This document shows, in pieces, positions 10,350 through 18,351 of a stretch of 64,000 nt of DNA. Below the pieces are notes generated by a model. That model saw only the letters and a list, made by a program, of their open reading frames with translations, did no database searches and was not told where the DNA came from. This stretch comes from Halobacillus litoralis. Its GTDB lineage: Bacteria > Bacillota > Bacilli > Bacillales > Halobacillaceae. The first letter of the stretch is position 1. Each line of letters begins with the position of its first letter. A program made the position numbers and the translations under genes. The stretch lies in contig NZ_CP026118.1 in NCBI RefSeq assembly GCF_004101865.1, forward strand, positions 496,001 through 560,000, read 5' to 3'.

Positions 10350-10631
10350 CTACTTTAATAGATCTCTGATTTCTTTAAGAGCTTTTTCGTTTTCTTTCAT
10401 AAGTTCTTCCCATTCTCTGCTTGTTCCATTGCCTGATGAATGAACTTCATAGGACGGAGGGTTTTTATTCATCATCAACATCATCAATAACATTTGGATG
10501 GTTTGATCATCGAGAAAAACAAAACTTTGATTTTTCCTGTCTGCACTACCCGCTTTTGCTTCCTGCAACTGTCCATTCATCCATTCTTTGAGCCATTTTT
10601 TCAACAATAGCTGAAGTTCCCGATCATCCAT
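10350..10631 (-). CDS. Small protein of unknown function in the coiled-coil operon
   Basis: 93 residues starting MDDRELQLLLKKW, preceded by GGAGGGGG. It has a helical N-terminus, a methionine-rich hydrophobic stretch (IQMLLMMLMMN near residue 45-55) and a charged helical C-terminus. The start overlaps the end of the upstream gene by 8 bp, so translation is probably coupled. No family recognised. Confidence 0.65.
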   Translation of the reverse strand: MDDRELQLLLKKWLKEWMNGQLQEAKAGSADRKNQSFVFLDDQTIQMLLMMLMMNKNPPSYEVHSSGNGTSREWEELMKENEKALKEIRDLLK

Positions 10632-11187
10632 CTGACTCCCCCTCCTGAATGATGTTGGTACCACTTATATTAATTTGGTTCAGCGACGGTGTTCCATTTT
10701 TATTCTCTTCTCCATAGGTATAACCAAGCAAACTCCCGGAATATTTCTGATCTGCGGACCATTTGAGTTGAAAATTGGAAAAAGAAAGAGTCTCATTTGG
10801 TTCTATTTGTGCTGTACCTGAAGGCTGCAACCAAAATTCTTCCTTATCGGTATGTTCATTCATTCGCTCCCAGGCGCCTTGCATTTTCATTTTTTGGAGC
10901 GAGTCCTTATACACATATTTACCTGAAAAGTGAAAAGGTGCTTCCGAGGAAATTTTCAAGCATATATAAGGAGAAGGAAAAGGCTGATCTCCGATGTTGT
11001 GAACATGATAACTCCCGAGTACCATGCTATCCATCTTGGGGTCATGAGAAAAATGGATCGCATATGTAAAATAACTAATGAGCTTCCACCCTTCAGTCTG
11101 CTTTAACTTAGAAATCAACTGTTTGATTTCATCGAAATACTGATCATTCTTCTTTTTCCATAACGATATTTCCTGGGATGAATCCAT
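10624..11187 (-). CDS. Conserved-looking protein of unknown function, first gene of the coiled-coil operon
   Basis: 187 residues starting MDSSQEISLWKKK, with a GGAGGTG site 5 nt upstream. The N-terminal 30 residues are a charged helix; the rest looks mostly beta-strand, with several aromatic residues and a motif NETLSFSNFQLKW that resembles a beta-sandwich domain. No signal peptide. Overlaps the next gene by 8 bp. Three family-A repeats lie directly upstream, so its promoter must be in or beyond them. No family recognised. Confidence 0.65.
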   Translation of the reverse strand: MDSSQEISLWKKKNDQYFDEIKQLISKLKQTEGWKLISYFTYAIHFSHDPKMDSMVLGSYHVHNIGDQPFPSPYICLKISSEAPFHFSGKYVYKDSLQKMKMQGAWERMNEHTDKEEFWLQPSGTAQIEPNETLSFSNFQLKWSADQKYSGSLLGYTYGEENKNGTPSLNQINISGTNIIQEGESDG

Positions 11188-11210
11188 AATTTCACCTCCG
11201 AAGTATCTAA

Positions 11211-11590
11211 TGCGCAAGCGCCTTGGTCACCCCCGACAAGCTTAAGACAAGGCTCGCCGTGACGTTCTTTGTCACAGAGAGAATTGACTTAAGACCTCGA
11301 GGGGGTAGGCGCTGAAGCTGGATGGATCTAATGCGCAAGCGCCCTGAAAGACACGAAACGCATAAGCAAAACGGCCTGTGGAAGGTGCTCTCCCCTTCCA
11401 CAGGACGGGTTGCTTATGTCGCGAGTGGCTGGGGGCTGAAGCTGGATGGATCTAAGCGCAAGCGCCTTGGTCACCCCCGACAAGCTTAAGACAAGACTCG
11501 CCGTGACGTTCTTTGTCACAGAGAGGATTGACTTAAGACCTCGAGGGGGTAGGCGCTGGAGCTGGATGAATCTAATGCGCAAGCGCCTCA
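11211..11590. repeat. Family A palindromic repeat, three tandem copies plus a fragment
   Basis: Units at about 11211-11325, 11332-11445 and 11450-11565, then a truncated AATGCGCAAGCGCC end at 11574-11590. The first and third are nearly identical; the middle one has a different inner hairpin (CTGTGGAAGG/CCTTCCACAG). Units are joined by a GGATGGATCTAA-type spacer, pointing to tandem duplication. Confidence 0.9.
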
Positions 11591-11610
11591 AAAAATTCCT
11601 GGCCAACAAA

Positions 11611-11637
11611 AAAAGAGAGGACATAATCCTCTCTTTT
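11611..11637 (-). terminator. Terminator of the cysteine-bearing acidic protein gene
   Basis: Perfect 11-bp stem AAAAGAGAGGA/TCCTCTCTTTT with a 5-nt loop, just downstream of the gene ending at 11654; T-run on both strands. Confidence 0.85.
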
Positions 11638-11653
11638 AATATATGCGATGAAA

Positions 11654-12325
11654 TTACCCGTTAGTACCGTCGTCTCCGTTAGGGAACAACACTGGGCATT
11701 GTGGTGGCATCATAGGGGCAGGGCATGGTGGGATAGGAAGCTGATCTCTTGGCTCACAGAAGTCAGCTACGATTTCAAGTGTTACGTCGAATGTAGATTG
11801 AATGCTCTGGCACAATCTTACAGATACAGTGACATCGTCTAATGTGTCTGTTTCTGTACCATTTTCTTCACAAGTAAAGTTACAGATGAAGCAATCCAAA
11901 TCCGTGTAAGTGACATCCACATCTGTTCCTTCAGGTGCACATAACAGGACTTGCTCACAACGTGTGAAGTCTACCTCACCAACTTCAACGAGTCCTCCCC
12001 CTAGTTCTGGAACCAGTTCGACAAATACTGTTACCGTAAAGTTTTTACGGATATTAACAAGTTGGAGCGTCAACATTGTTCCATCGACAACAAGCTCCTG
12101 GTTCACTCGCCCGGCAATTTCAATCGGGTCTACTTCCGCTGGTTCTACTGTACATGAAACATTTACAATGTCATCACACTCAATAGGATCTCCAGTCGGT
12201 CCAAGTGGAAGATCGAAATCACCTAGAGTCAAATCAAATGACGCTTCATTGATGATCCAATCATAAACTTTTTCTGTGTTGATACATAGGAGCTCTTGGC
12301 CCCCTGTTAAATTTTTTGCTTGCAT
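11654..12325 (-). CDS. Acidic cysteine-bearing protein, possible spore coat or exosporium component
   Basis: 223 residues, strongly acidic, beta-rich, with about nine scattered cysteines and a Pro-rich tail (PPCPAPMMPPQCP). The N-terminal motif ELLCINTEKVYDW resembles the C-x-K-VYDW signature of SPOCS/DUF3794-like spore proteins; this is a family impression, not a proven match. No signal peptide. The ATG at 12325 lies 10-12 nt after GGAGGTG; TTG at 12334 is an alternative. A sigma-K-like promoter upstream supports late mother-cell expression. Confidence 0.6.
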   Translation of the reverse strand: MQAKNLTGGQELLCINTEKVYDWIINEASFDLTLGDFDLPLGPTGDPIECDDIVNVSCTVEPAEVDPIEIAGRVNQELVVDGTMLTLQLVNIRKNFTVTVFVELVPELGGGLVEVGEVDFTRCEQVLLCAPEGTDVDVTYTDLDCFICNFTCEENGTETDTLDDVTVSVRLCQSIQSTFDVTLEIVADFCEPRDQLPIPPCPAPMMPPQCPVLFPNGDDGTNG

Positions 12326-12366
12326 GATTTGCAAACACCTCCGAATAAGATTTTTTCTTTCATTCG

Positions 12367-12394
12367 TAGCATATGAACAAATGTACAGTTGGGT
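12367..12394 (-). promoter_or_regulatory. Candidate sigma-K promoter
   Basis: Minus strand: ACC at 12394-12392, 16-bp spacer, then CATATGCTA (12375-12367), a full match to CATANNNTA. It lies about 42 bp before the ATG at 12325. The rest of the divergent region to 12646 shows nothing further. Confidence 0.5.
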
Positions 12395-12646
12395 CTAGTA
12401 CTATCGCTGATATTTGATATTTTTTTGCATTTTGTGCGAACACCTATATTAGATTCATAAAAACGAAAATTGGTGACTGTCCCCTTGCAGAAACATCTAA
12501 TAAATACGATGTTCAAGCATAGAATGATAAGTAAAAGAAAAGAACGGAAATTACGCTTGTAAGCAAGGCTTCGATATTCTGCACATTTGTCACGTATTGG
12601 TGAATTATCAATAGTATATTAATGTGCTGAAAAAGGGTGATGAGTG

Positions 12647-13699
12647 ATGGACCGATACAGATTGTATAGCACAGATGAAATGCAGACATTAAAGGAGAAA
12701 TTACGCCTTTATAAAGAAATTTTGTATTTCATGAAATCAGGCAGTGTCACAGACGACTACCTTCTTACAAAAATGGAATCGAATGATTTCAAGTTTAATT
12801 TAGAAGGAGTAATGAATAAAATGGAAGATTATAATTACGAAGCAGGGGAAAAAACAAAGCTGCTCTCTGCTCAGCTTCAATCTGTAAATGAAACGGTGAA
12901 TGTATTGAAGAAAGACCTTGAGGCCATTAAAGACAAGATGGATCGCCTGCAAATCCACGACTTAATGGAAAAAATGAACCGTGTCATCGATACTCAACAG
13001 ACTTCAGTAAAACAAGAAACAACCTCTGAGGTCGATCGCCTAAAAGATGAAATTACCTATTTAAAGGGCCAAATACAATCAGCCCCTCAACAAACAATGC
13101 CAGAAACTCCTGTTCCTGTTCAGGAAAGCAGGCAGGCTCCTGCAAGGACATCGGAATACCGTAAATTGCAAAATATGCTCCAATCATCCCGTTCCTACAC
13201 TTCAGCAAGAAATGACCATTATCCACCAATGAGCAACAGGCAGGCTGGTAATCAATCGTCTTATTATCAAAACCAACAAGCTGCTAATCAGACCTCTTTT
13301 CCTAACCAGAGTATGAATGATGGCAAAAGGAAGAAATACAACAATCCGCAAATGGATATGAACAAAAATACGATCATTCGAAAAAAAAACGCTGAAGAAT
13401 CCGCCCAGTCAATAACAGATAGTGACAACACAGGTGAAAATAAACTCCAATTCCATTATTTAATAAAGAAAGCATTGGAAAATGGACCTATGTTGCAGAA
13501 GACCGAGGAGCAGAAAAATCTTTCAAAAGATTCAGCAGAGCCAACCGAGAAGGTCGAAGAGAAAAAAAAGGAAAAGCAGGAACAGCATTCTATAAATGAA
13601 GAAAACCATCCCTCAGTGACAAATGGCAAGGAAAATAAAGAACCAGGAAAAAAGATGGAACTCTCCTCATTATTTTCGATCTTCCAGAAACGGAATTGA
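12647..13699 (+). CDS. Coiled-coil protein with disordered middle, unknown function
   Basis: 350 residues. Residues 1-145 are largely coiled coil; 145-235 are rich in Q, N, S, P and Y and look disordered (repeated NQ/YYQNQQ patches); the C-terminal 90 residues are Lys/Glu-rich. No signal or membrane segment. The ATG at 12647 follows AGGGTGA. The gene is 10 bp upstream of a JAMM metalloprotease gene, so both are probably co-transcribed. Composition suggests a structural or scaffold protein; no family recognised. Confidence 0.7.
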   Translation: MDRYRLYSTDEMQTLKEKLRLYKEILYFMKSGSVTDDYLLTKMESNDFKFNLEGVMNKMEDYNYEAGEKTKLLSAQLQSVNETVNVLKKDLEAIKDKMDRLQIHDLMEKMNRVIDTQQTSVKQETTSEVDRLKDEITYLKGQIQSAPQQTMPETPVPVQESRQAPARTSEYRKLQNMLQSSRSYTSARNDHYPPMSNRQAGNQSSYYQNQQAANQTSFPNQSMNDGKRKKYNNPQMDMNKNTIIRKKNAEESAQSITDSDNTGENKLQFHYLIKKALENGPMLQKTEEQKNLSKDSAEPTEKVEEKKKEKQEQHSINEENHPSVTNGKENKEPGKKMELSSLFSIFQKRN

Positions 13700-13709
13700 T
13701 GGAGATATG

Positions 13710-14111
13710 ATGAAGATATCTAAGACCCTGTACGACCAAATGATTAATCATGGGCTGCAAGAATTGCCTTATGAAGCTTGCGGACTACTAGCCGGAGCGG
13801 AACAAGGTCATATTCGATCTGTATGGCCATTAAAGAATGAATGGAAATCAAGCACTCGTTTCTATGTAAGTAAGAAGGTCGTTGAAGAGACACTGGAACA
13901 AATTGGTTTGAAGGGACAAAAGGTGTTGGCTGTATATCACTCACACCCTGCAACAGCACCTTACCCCTCATATACCGACCTTAAGAATCACACCGAGTAT
14001 GGAGTGAAGATGGTGATCGTTTCTTACAAAACAAGCTACCCCCACACCAAATGCTTTTCAATCAGTGAGAAATCCTATGACGAACACCCATTTCTTATAG
14101 ATTTTTCCTAA
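13710..14111 (+). CDS. JAMM/MPN (M67 family) metallopeptidase
   Basis: 133-residue stand-alone MPN domain. The zinc-binding JAMM motif is complete: Glu in LPYEACGLLAG near residue 18, then HSHPATAPYPSYTD (H-x-H, seven residues, S-x2-D). Related bacterial enzymes cleave after Gly or remove small peptides, isopeptide or cysteine adducts. The start at 13710 follows GGAG by 5 nt; an ATG at 13707 is too close. The pairing with a disordered coiled-coil protein is unusual and suggests that protein or a coat component as substrate (inference). Confidence 0.85.
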   Translation: MKISKTLYDQMINHGLQELPYEACGLLAGAEQGHIRSVWPLKNEWKSSTRFYVSKKVVEETLEQIGLKGQKVLAVYHSHPATAPYPSYTDLKNHTEYGVKMVIVSYKTSYPHTKCFSISEKSYDEHPFLIDFS

Positions 14112-14173
14112 TCGCCCTCCCTTTTTTCATCAAAATACTTATAATACAATATAAAGAATAAGGAGAGGTAGTC

Positions 14174-14308
14174 GTGAAGGCTAAAAGAGTGAAAAGACAA
14201 GTTCAGAGTAGTCGTGTCAGAAAACCCAATGGACCGATTGTCATCAACACATCACCAAGCGACCGTAAAGTGAAACGTGGCGGATGCTGCGGTAAGAAAA
14301 GAGCTTAA
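14174..14308 (+). CDS. 44-residue basic protein with a Cys-Cys pair
   Basis: Starts at GTG 14174, seven or so nt after AGGAGAGG. Strongly basic N-terminus (KAKRVKRQVQ), a central NGPIVINTSPS stretch and a GGCCGKKRA end. The strong ribosome site and biased composition argue for a real gene. It follows the JAMM gene by 62 bp. No family recognised. Confidence 0.55.
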   Translation: MKAKRVKRQVQSSRVRKPNGPIVINTSPSDRKVKRGGCCGKKRA

Positions 14309-14412
14309 GACACATTTTCTCACCTCCGAATGAGATGAATGGACGTTCTTATAAAATTATAAAATAAGTGTTAACTTCTTTATTACTGACAAGAAGTTTT
14401 ATCTATAGATCA

Positions 14413-14533
14413 GAACAAAAGCGCAAGCGCCTTGCTCAGCCTCGACAAGCTTAAGACGATCCTCGCCGTGACGTCCTTTGTCACAGAGAGGATGGACTTA
14501 AGACCTCGAGAGGCTAGGCGCTGGAGCTAAATG
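14413..14533 (+). repeat. Family A palindromic repeat, single copy
   Basis: AAAGCGCAAGCGCC at the left and TAGGCGCTGGAGCT at the right, with inner hairpin built from CTTAAG arms as in the other copies. Confidence 0.9.
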
Positions 14534-14600
14534 ATAAAAAAACCACAGATTAGCGCTCTGTGGAAGGTGAAAAATATACTTTATAATCTTTTAAAATAAG

Positions 14601-14632
14601 CCCCTCTATCAATAAGGATAGAGGGGTTTTTT
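14601..14632. terminator. Terminator 3 bp from the ktrC stop
   Basis: Perfect 10-bp stem CCCCTCTATC/GATAGAGGGG, 6-nt loop, followed by TTTTTT on the plus strand and an A/T-rich tail on the minus strand; serves convergent transcripts. Confidence 0.85.
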
Positions 14633-14635
14633 ACA

Positions 14636-15301
14636 TCAATCTTCTACAACTAATCTCTTTTCAAAACGGCTGATATCCTTATCGGCTCCAATGACGATGA
14701 GAATATCGCTTTCTTTGATTTCTTCTGTTGCCATCGGCGAAACGATGACATCTTTATCCCGTTTGATAGCGACGACGTTACAGCCGTACTCGGCACGAAT
14801 ATCCAGGTCAACAAGCGATTTACCGCCCATTTTACTACCAGCTTTGACTTCTACGACACTATGGTCGTCGGATAGCTCGATATAGTCAAGAATATTGTTG
14901 GAGATGATATTATGCGCAATCCGTTTCCCCATGTCCCGCTCCGGGTGGACAACCTGGTCCGCTCCGATTTTATTGAGAATTTTCTCGTGATAATCATTTT
15001 GGGCTTTCACTGTAATGGTTTTGATGCCGAGTTCTTTTAAAATCAAGGTTGTCAGCATACTTGCCTGGATGTTGTCACCGATGGCTACAATCACATGATC
15101 TATATTCCGAAATCCTAATTCTTTCAAAACATTTTCATCTGTCGAATCGGCGATGACCGCGTGTGAAGCAATATCGCGATACTCGTTCACTTTATCCTCG
15201 TCCAAATCCAATGCAAGGACTTCCATGCCTTCCGTACTCAATTCCCGGCATATACTTCCGCCAAATCTTCCTAGACCTATAACTGCGAATTCTTTCTTCA
15301 T
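14636..15301 (-). CDS. ktrC: Ktr potassium uptake regulatory subunit, KtrC-type (RCK domains)
   Basis: Cytoplasmic gating ring of a Ktr K+ channel. The N-terminal RCK-N domain has the Rossmann motif GLGRFGGSICREL (residues 8-20) for ATP/ADP or NAD(H), and the C-terminal RCK-C domain (about 140-221) is where Firmicute KtrC/KtrA bind cyclic di-AMP. 221 residues, full length. Stands alone, as ktrC does in B. subtilis; a KtrD-type partner is encoded at 61634-62995. Confidence 0.92.
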   Translation of the reverse strand: MKKEFAVIGLGRFGGSICRELSTEGMEVLALDLDEDKVNEYRDIASHAVIADSTDENVLKELGFRNIDHVIVAIGDNIQASMLTTLILKELGIKTITVKAQNDYHEKILNKIGADQVVHPERDMGKRIAHNIISNNILDYIELSDDHSVVEVKAGSKMGGKSLVDLDIRAEYGCNVVAIKRDKDVIVSPMATEEIKESDILIVIGADKDISRFEKRLVVED

Positions 15302-15342
15302 ATCTGCTCCTCCATCCGTTCACCAAAATCTATTCCTATTCT

Positions 15343-15370
15343 ATCATAAAACTTCAGTTAAACTGAACAA
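15343..15370 (-). promoter_or_regulatory. Candidate promoter of ktrC
   Basis: Minus-strand TTGTTC (15370-15365), 16-bp spacer, TATGAT (15348-15343), about 42 bp from the start codon. No cyclic-di-AMP riboswitch is apparent. Confidence 0.35.
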
Positions 15371-15440
15371 CAGTCCAGTCCCCTACCCTTTATCGATGTT
15401 ATATTTTGATAGGCAAAAAAATAGAGCGGCATAAATGCGT

Positions 15441-15848
15441 GGCCACTGAAAAAACCTTTTCAATCTAAAGGAGCTGTTAAAGTTTGTTGTTGATTCACAC
15501 GAATCGCTTGTCGGTGGATGCTTGCCATAGGCCCGACCTCAGCTAACTTGCTCAAGAAGATTCCTTGACCAAGTGGATCTTCGGCTCGCGCTGTTCCCGC
15601 AGGCGTCACCACCAAACGCTCATCGTGGAATCAACGAGGCCTATCTAAAAAGAGTGATTTTCTTTTATTAATCAAAAAAACAGCCTGCGTGTACAAGGGT
15701 CAGGGGGTATATTCACTGTCAATATCAAACGAATACTAAAGCTCATGGATGATTTCCTCGGAATAAAGAAGCCGAGTTGAACGATAAAATCGTCCTACTC
15801 GGCTTTTTTCTTTGATGCATAACTCAGAAAGTTGCAGTTCTTGTAGCC
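15441..15848 (-). mobile_element. Family B MITE-like element, copy 2 (about 408 bp)
   Basis: Starts GGCCACTGAAAAAACC and ends GTTCTTGTAGCC, a slightly decayed end. In reverse orientation to copies 1 and 4. It holds an extra segment (around GTACAAGGGTCAGGGGG) also present in copy 5. Flanked by AAAAAATAGAGCGGCAT (15416-15432) and the near-exact complement ATGCCTGCTCTATTTTTT (15856-15873), the arms of the cydAB terminator. Confidence 0.8.
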
Positions 15849-15855
15849 TCGCGTA

Positions 15856-15873
15856 ATGCCTGCTCTATTTTTT
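15856..15873 (-). terminator. One arm of the cydAB terminator split by a family B element
   Basis: This segment overlaps the cydB stop codon and pairs with 15416-15432 (one extra base). Without the intervening element the two would form a 17-bp terminator stem followed by TTTTTT. Confidence 0.7.
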
Positions 15874-16878
15874 CCCTTTCACATAATCCGCATCAAAGAG
15901 GAACATGCGCATCAACAGAATCAAGGATGGAATCAAAAGCAGTAAACCGGCGATGAAAACGATGATCAGTGCGACGGCCATCGCTTCGTTCGTCACCCCG
16001 CTCGTAAGCGTTACATAGGGTTTTAATAGATACGGCAGGTGTGACGCTCCATAACCGAAGAAGGCGACAAAGAACTGCATCATCACAGCAATGAAAGCCC
16101 ATCCGTAATATTTCCCTGTATAGACGAGAAAGACAGCGATCATGAAGAAGCCGACGGAAATTCCGAATACCCACCATAGCTCGATGGCGCGTTGGAAATG
16201 ATCCATATTTTGCTGGCTTAAAGCGATGAACGTCGTCAAACTGGCAATAATCGTTGGTGAACTCCAGAACAACGCATATTTCCGAACGATTTCAAGAGCT
16301 GGTTCATCTCCTGCCCGATCGGCGTAATAAGTGAGAAACATGGAACTTATATAAAGTACCGAGACTATCGCGAGAAAGACAACACTCCAGGAATAGGGGC
16401 TCGTTAATAATTCTCCGAATAACAACTGTACTCCATTGGCTGTTTCTTCAATATATCCGCCTTCTGAAATCGTCAGCGCAGTCGATAATGAAGCAGGAAT
16501 CAGAAGTCCTGTCGCTCCATAGAGGAACATGTAAAAATGGTTATTCTTCGATCCATAGTTTTCAAACGCATAAAAGGAACCACGGATGGCAAGGAGTACG
16601 ATTGCAATACTACCTGGAATGAGTAAAGCTTGACCAAAATAGTAAGCCATATCCGGAAAGAAACCGATCAATCCGACGAAGAAGAAGACGAAGAAGACAT
16701 TCGTCACTTCCCACACCGGTGATAAATATCTGGAGATCAGCTGGTTGATCAAGTGATCTTTCTTGGTGAGTTTTGCATAATAGGCGAAAAAACCAGCACC
16801 GAAATCTACAGAGGCTACAATCAAATATCCATAAAGGAATAACCAAAGCACTGTAATTCCAATCAATTCATAACTCAT
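15865..16878 (-). CDS. cydB: Cytochrome bd quinol oxidase subunit II
   Basis: Membrane subunit of the cytochrome bd oxidase, which reduces oxygen with menaquinol. 337 residues with eight or nine hydrophobic membrane segments; the N-terminus (LWLFLYGYLIVASVDFGAG) is characteristic of CydB/CyoB-like YthB proteins. Overlaps the cydA stop by 4 bp (ATGA-type coupling). A neighbouring cydCD pair is not present. Confidence 0.92.
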   Translation of the reverse strand: MSYELIGITVLWLFLYGYLIVASVDFGAGFFAYYAKLTKKDHLINQLISRYLSPVWEVTNVFFVFFFVGLIGFFPDMAYYFGQALLIPGSIAIVLLAIRGSFYAFENYGSKNNHFYMFLYGATGLLIPASLSTALTISEGGYIEETANGVQLLFGELLTSPYSWSVVFLAIVSVLYISSMFLTYYADRAGDEPALEIVRKYALFWSSPTIIASLTTFIALSQQNMDHFQRAIELWWVFGISVGFFMIAVFLVYTGKYYGWAFIAVMMQFFVAFFGYGASHLPYLLKPYVTLTSGVTNEAMAVALIIVFIAGLLLLIPSLILLMRMFLFDADYVKGKK

Positions 16879-18239
16879 GTGCGCTCATCCTCCTTAGTTG
16901 CAGTGGCTGTATGAGGATAACGGTGTTCCAGTTCAAGCTCAGCCGGTTTGTTTTTGAATATCTTTCTAAGGGCGATAATACATCCGATTGCCAGGACTAC
17001 ATAGAGCGCAGCAAATAATACGAACATTTCAAACACATAAGGAGATGTAGTCGCTCCTTCTGCTACAGTCATGAAACCCCTTAAGATCCATGGTTGACGT
17101 CCGACTTCAGCGAAAACCCAACCGAACTCGACGGCAAGCATGGATAACGGACCTGCCAAAGCTATAGCCCATAATAAAATCGGGTGGAATGGGTTCCATT
17201 TCTTCACCTTCCAGAACAATAGGAAGAGAAATGAAATGCCCAGTAAATAAAAACCGATGCTGACCATTAAATCAAACATATAGTGAATCCAAAGTGGCGG
17301 TTGTTCATCAACCGGTGTTTCGTCAAGTCCCTCAACTTCTGCGTTAAAGTCTCCGTGTGCAAGGAAGCTCAGTGCATTCGGAATCCGTATGGCGTTTTCC
17401 ACTTGATTATTTTCGTTCAACGTACCGAAAACAACAAGGTCTGCGGCCTCTTCTGTTTCAAAGTGCCACTCTCCAGCGGCCAATTTCTCAGGTTGGTGCT
17501 CAGCTAAGAATTTCGCTGACATATCACCGGCGACAGCAGTCAAAATAGCAAACAGGAACATCATCGAAACCGTAAGCTTCAATGCTTTCTTATGGTATGA
17601 TGTTCCTTTTTTCATCAAAATGATGAAGGCAGCGATTCCAGCCAGGATCGCCGCTGCTGTCAAATAGGATGAAGAGATGACATGAAAGACTTTTGTCGGT
17701 GTAGCCGGATTGAACATCGCTTTCAGAGGATCGACAGACGTAAACCGACCTCCTTCAAGGTCGAACCCTTGTGGTGTGTTCATGAATGAATTCACTGTCG
17801 TAATGAAAAAGGCCGACATCGTGCCTCCGATCACGACAGGAATTGAGAGCAGCCAATGATAGATCGGCTTTTTGAACCGGTCCCAAGTATAAAGGTAAAT
17901 ACCTAAAAAGATCGCTTCAAAAAAGAAGGCGAAAGTTTCCATGAACAATGGCAGTGCAATCACATTCCCTGCGATTCGCATGAAACTCGGCCAAATCAGA
18001 GAAAGCTGCAAACCGATCGCCGTCCCTGTCACAACCCCGACGGCAACCGTTATGGTGTACCCGCGTGTCCAGCGCCTGGCTAGTAATGTATAGTGTGAAT
18101 CCTTTTTCTTAATTCCTATTAATTCAGCGGTAGAAACCAGAACCGGCACGCCTACGCCGATAGTGGCAAATATCGCGTGGAAGATCAGCGTCATGGCCGT
18201 GAGCGCTCGGCTCATCGTGACCGTATCAAATTCAAACAT
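16875..18239 (-). CDS. cydA: Cytochrome bd quinol oxidase subunit I
   Basis: Heme-bearing catalytic subunit. The N-terminal membrane helix carries the heme ligand His (LIFHAIFATIGVG, near residue 21), and GRQPW with the quinol site region is present before the last helices. 454 residues, with a short Q-loop of the YthA/CydA type common in Gram-positives. First gene of cydAB; a Rex-type operator lies 95 bp upstream of the start. Expression is therefore expected to rise at high NADH/NAD+ (low oxygen). Confidence 0.95.
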   Translation of the reverse strand: MFEFDTVTMSRALTAMTLIFHAIFATIGVGVPVLVSTAELIGIKKKDSHYTLLARRWTRGYTITVAVGVVTGTAIGLQLSLIWPSFMRIAGNVIALPLFMETFAFFFEAIFLGIYLYTWDRFKKPIYHWLLSIPVVIGGTMSAFFITTVNSFMNTPQGFDLEGGRFTSVDPLKAMFNPATPTKVFHVISSSYLTAAAILAGIAAFIILMKKGTSYHKKALKLTVSMMFLFAILTAVAGDMSAKFLAEHQPEKLAAGEWHFETEEAADLVVFGTLNENNQVENAIRIPNALSFLAHGDFNAEVEGLDETPVDEQPPLWIHYMFDLMVSIGFYLLGISFLFLLFWKVKKWNPFHPILLWAIALAGPLSMLAVEFGWVFAEVGRQPWILRGFMTVAEGATTSPYVFEMFVLFAALYVVLAIGCIIALRKIFKNKPAELELEHRYPHTATATKEDERT

Positions 18240-18333
18240 CTTTCTCCCCCTAACTAAAAAATGGTCATAACCAGTCGTTCAATAATAGTATAAAACTTAT
18301 AAATGGCTTATGGGCACATCGTTGTTGACGATT

Positions 18334-18351
18334 TTGTGACATCCTTCACAA
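18334..18351. promoter_or_regulatory. Rex-type operator upstream of cydA
   Basis: TTGTGACATCCTTCACAA, an inverted repeat differing from the Rex consensus TTGTGAA-N4-TTCACAA at one arm base only. Rex, an NADH-sensing repressor, controls cyd genes in B. subtilis. Confidence 0.85.
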
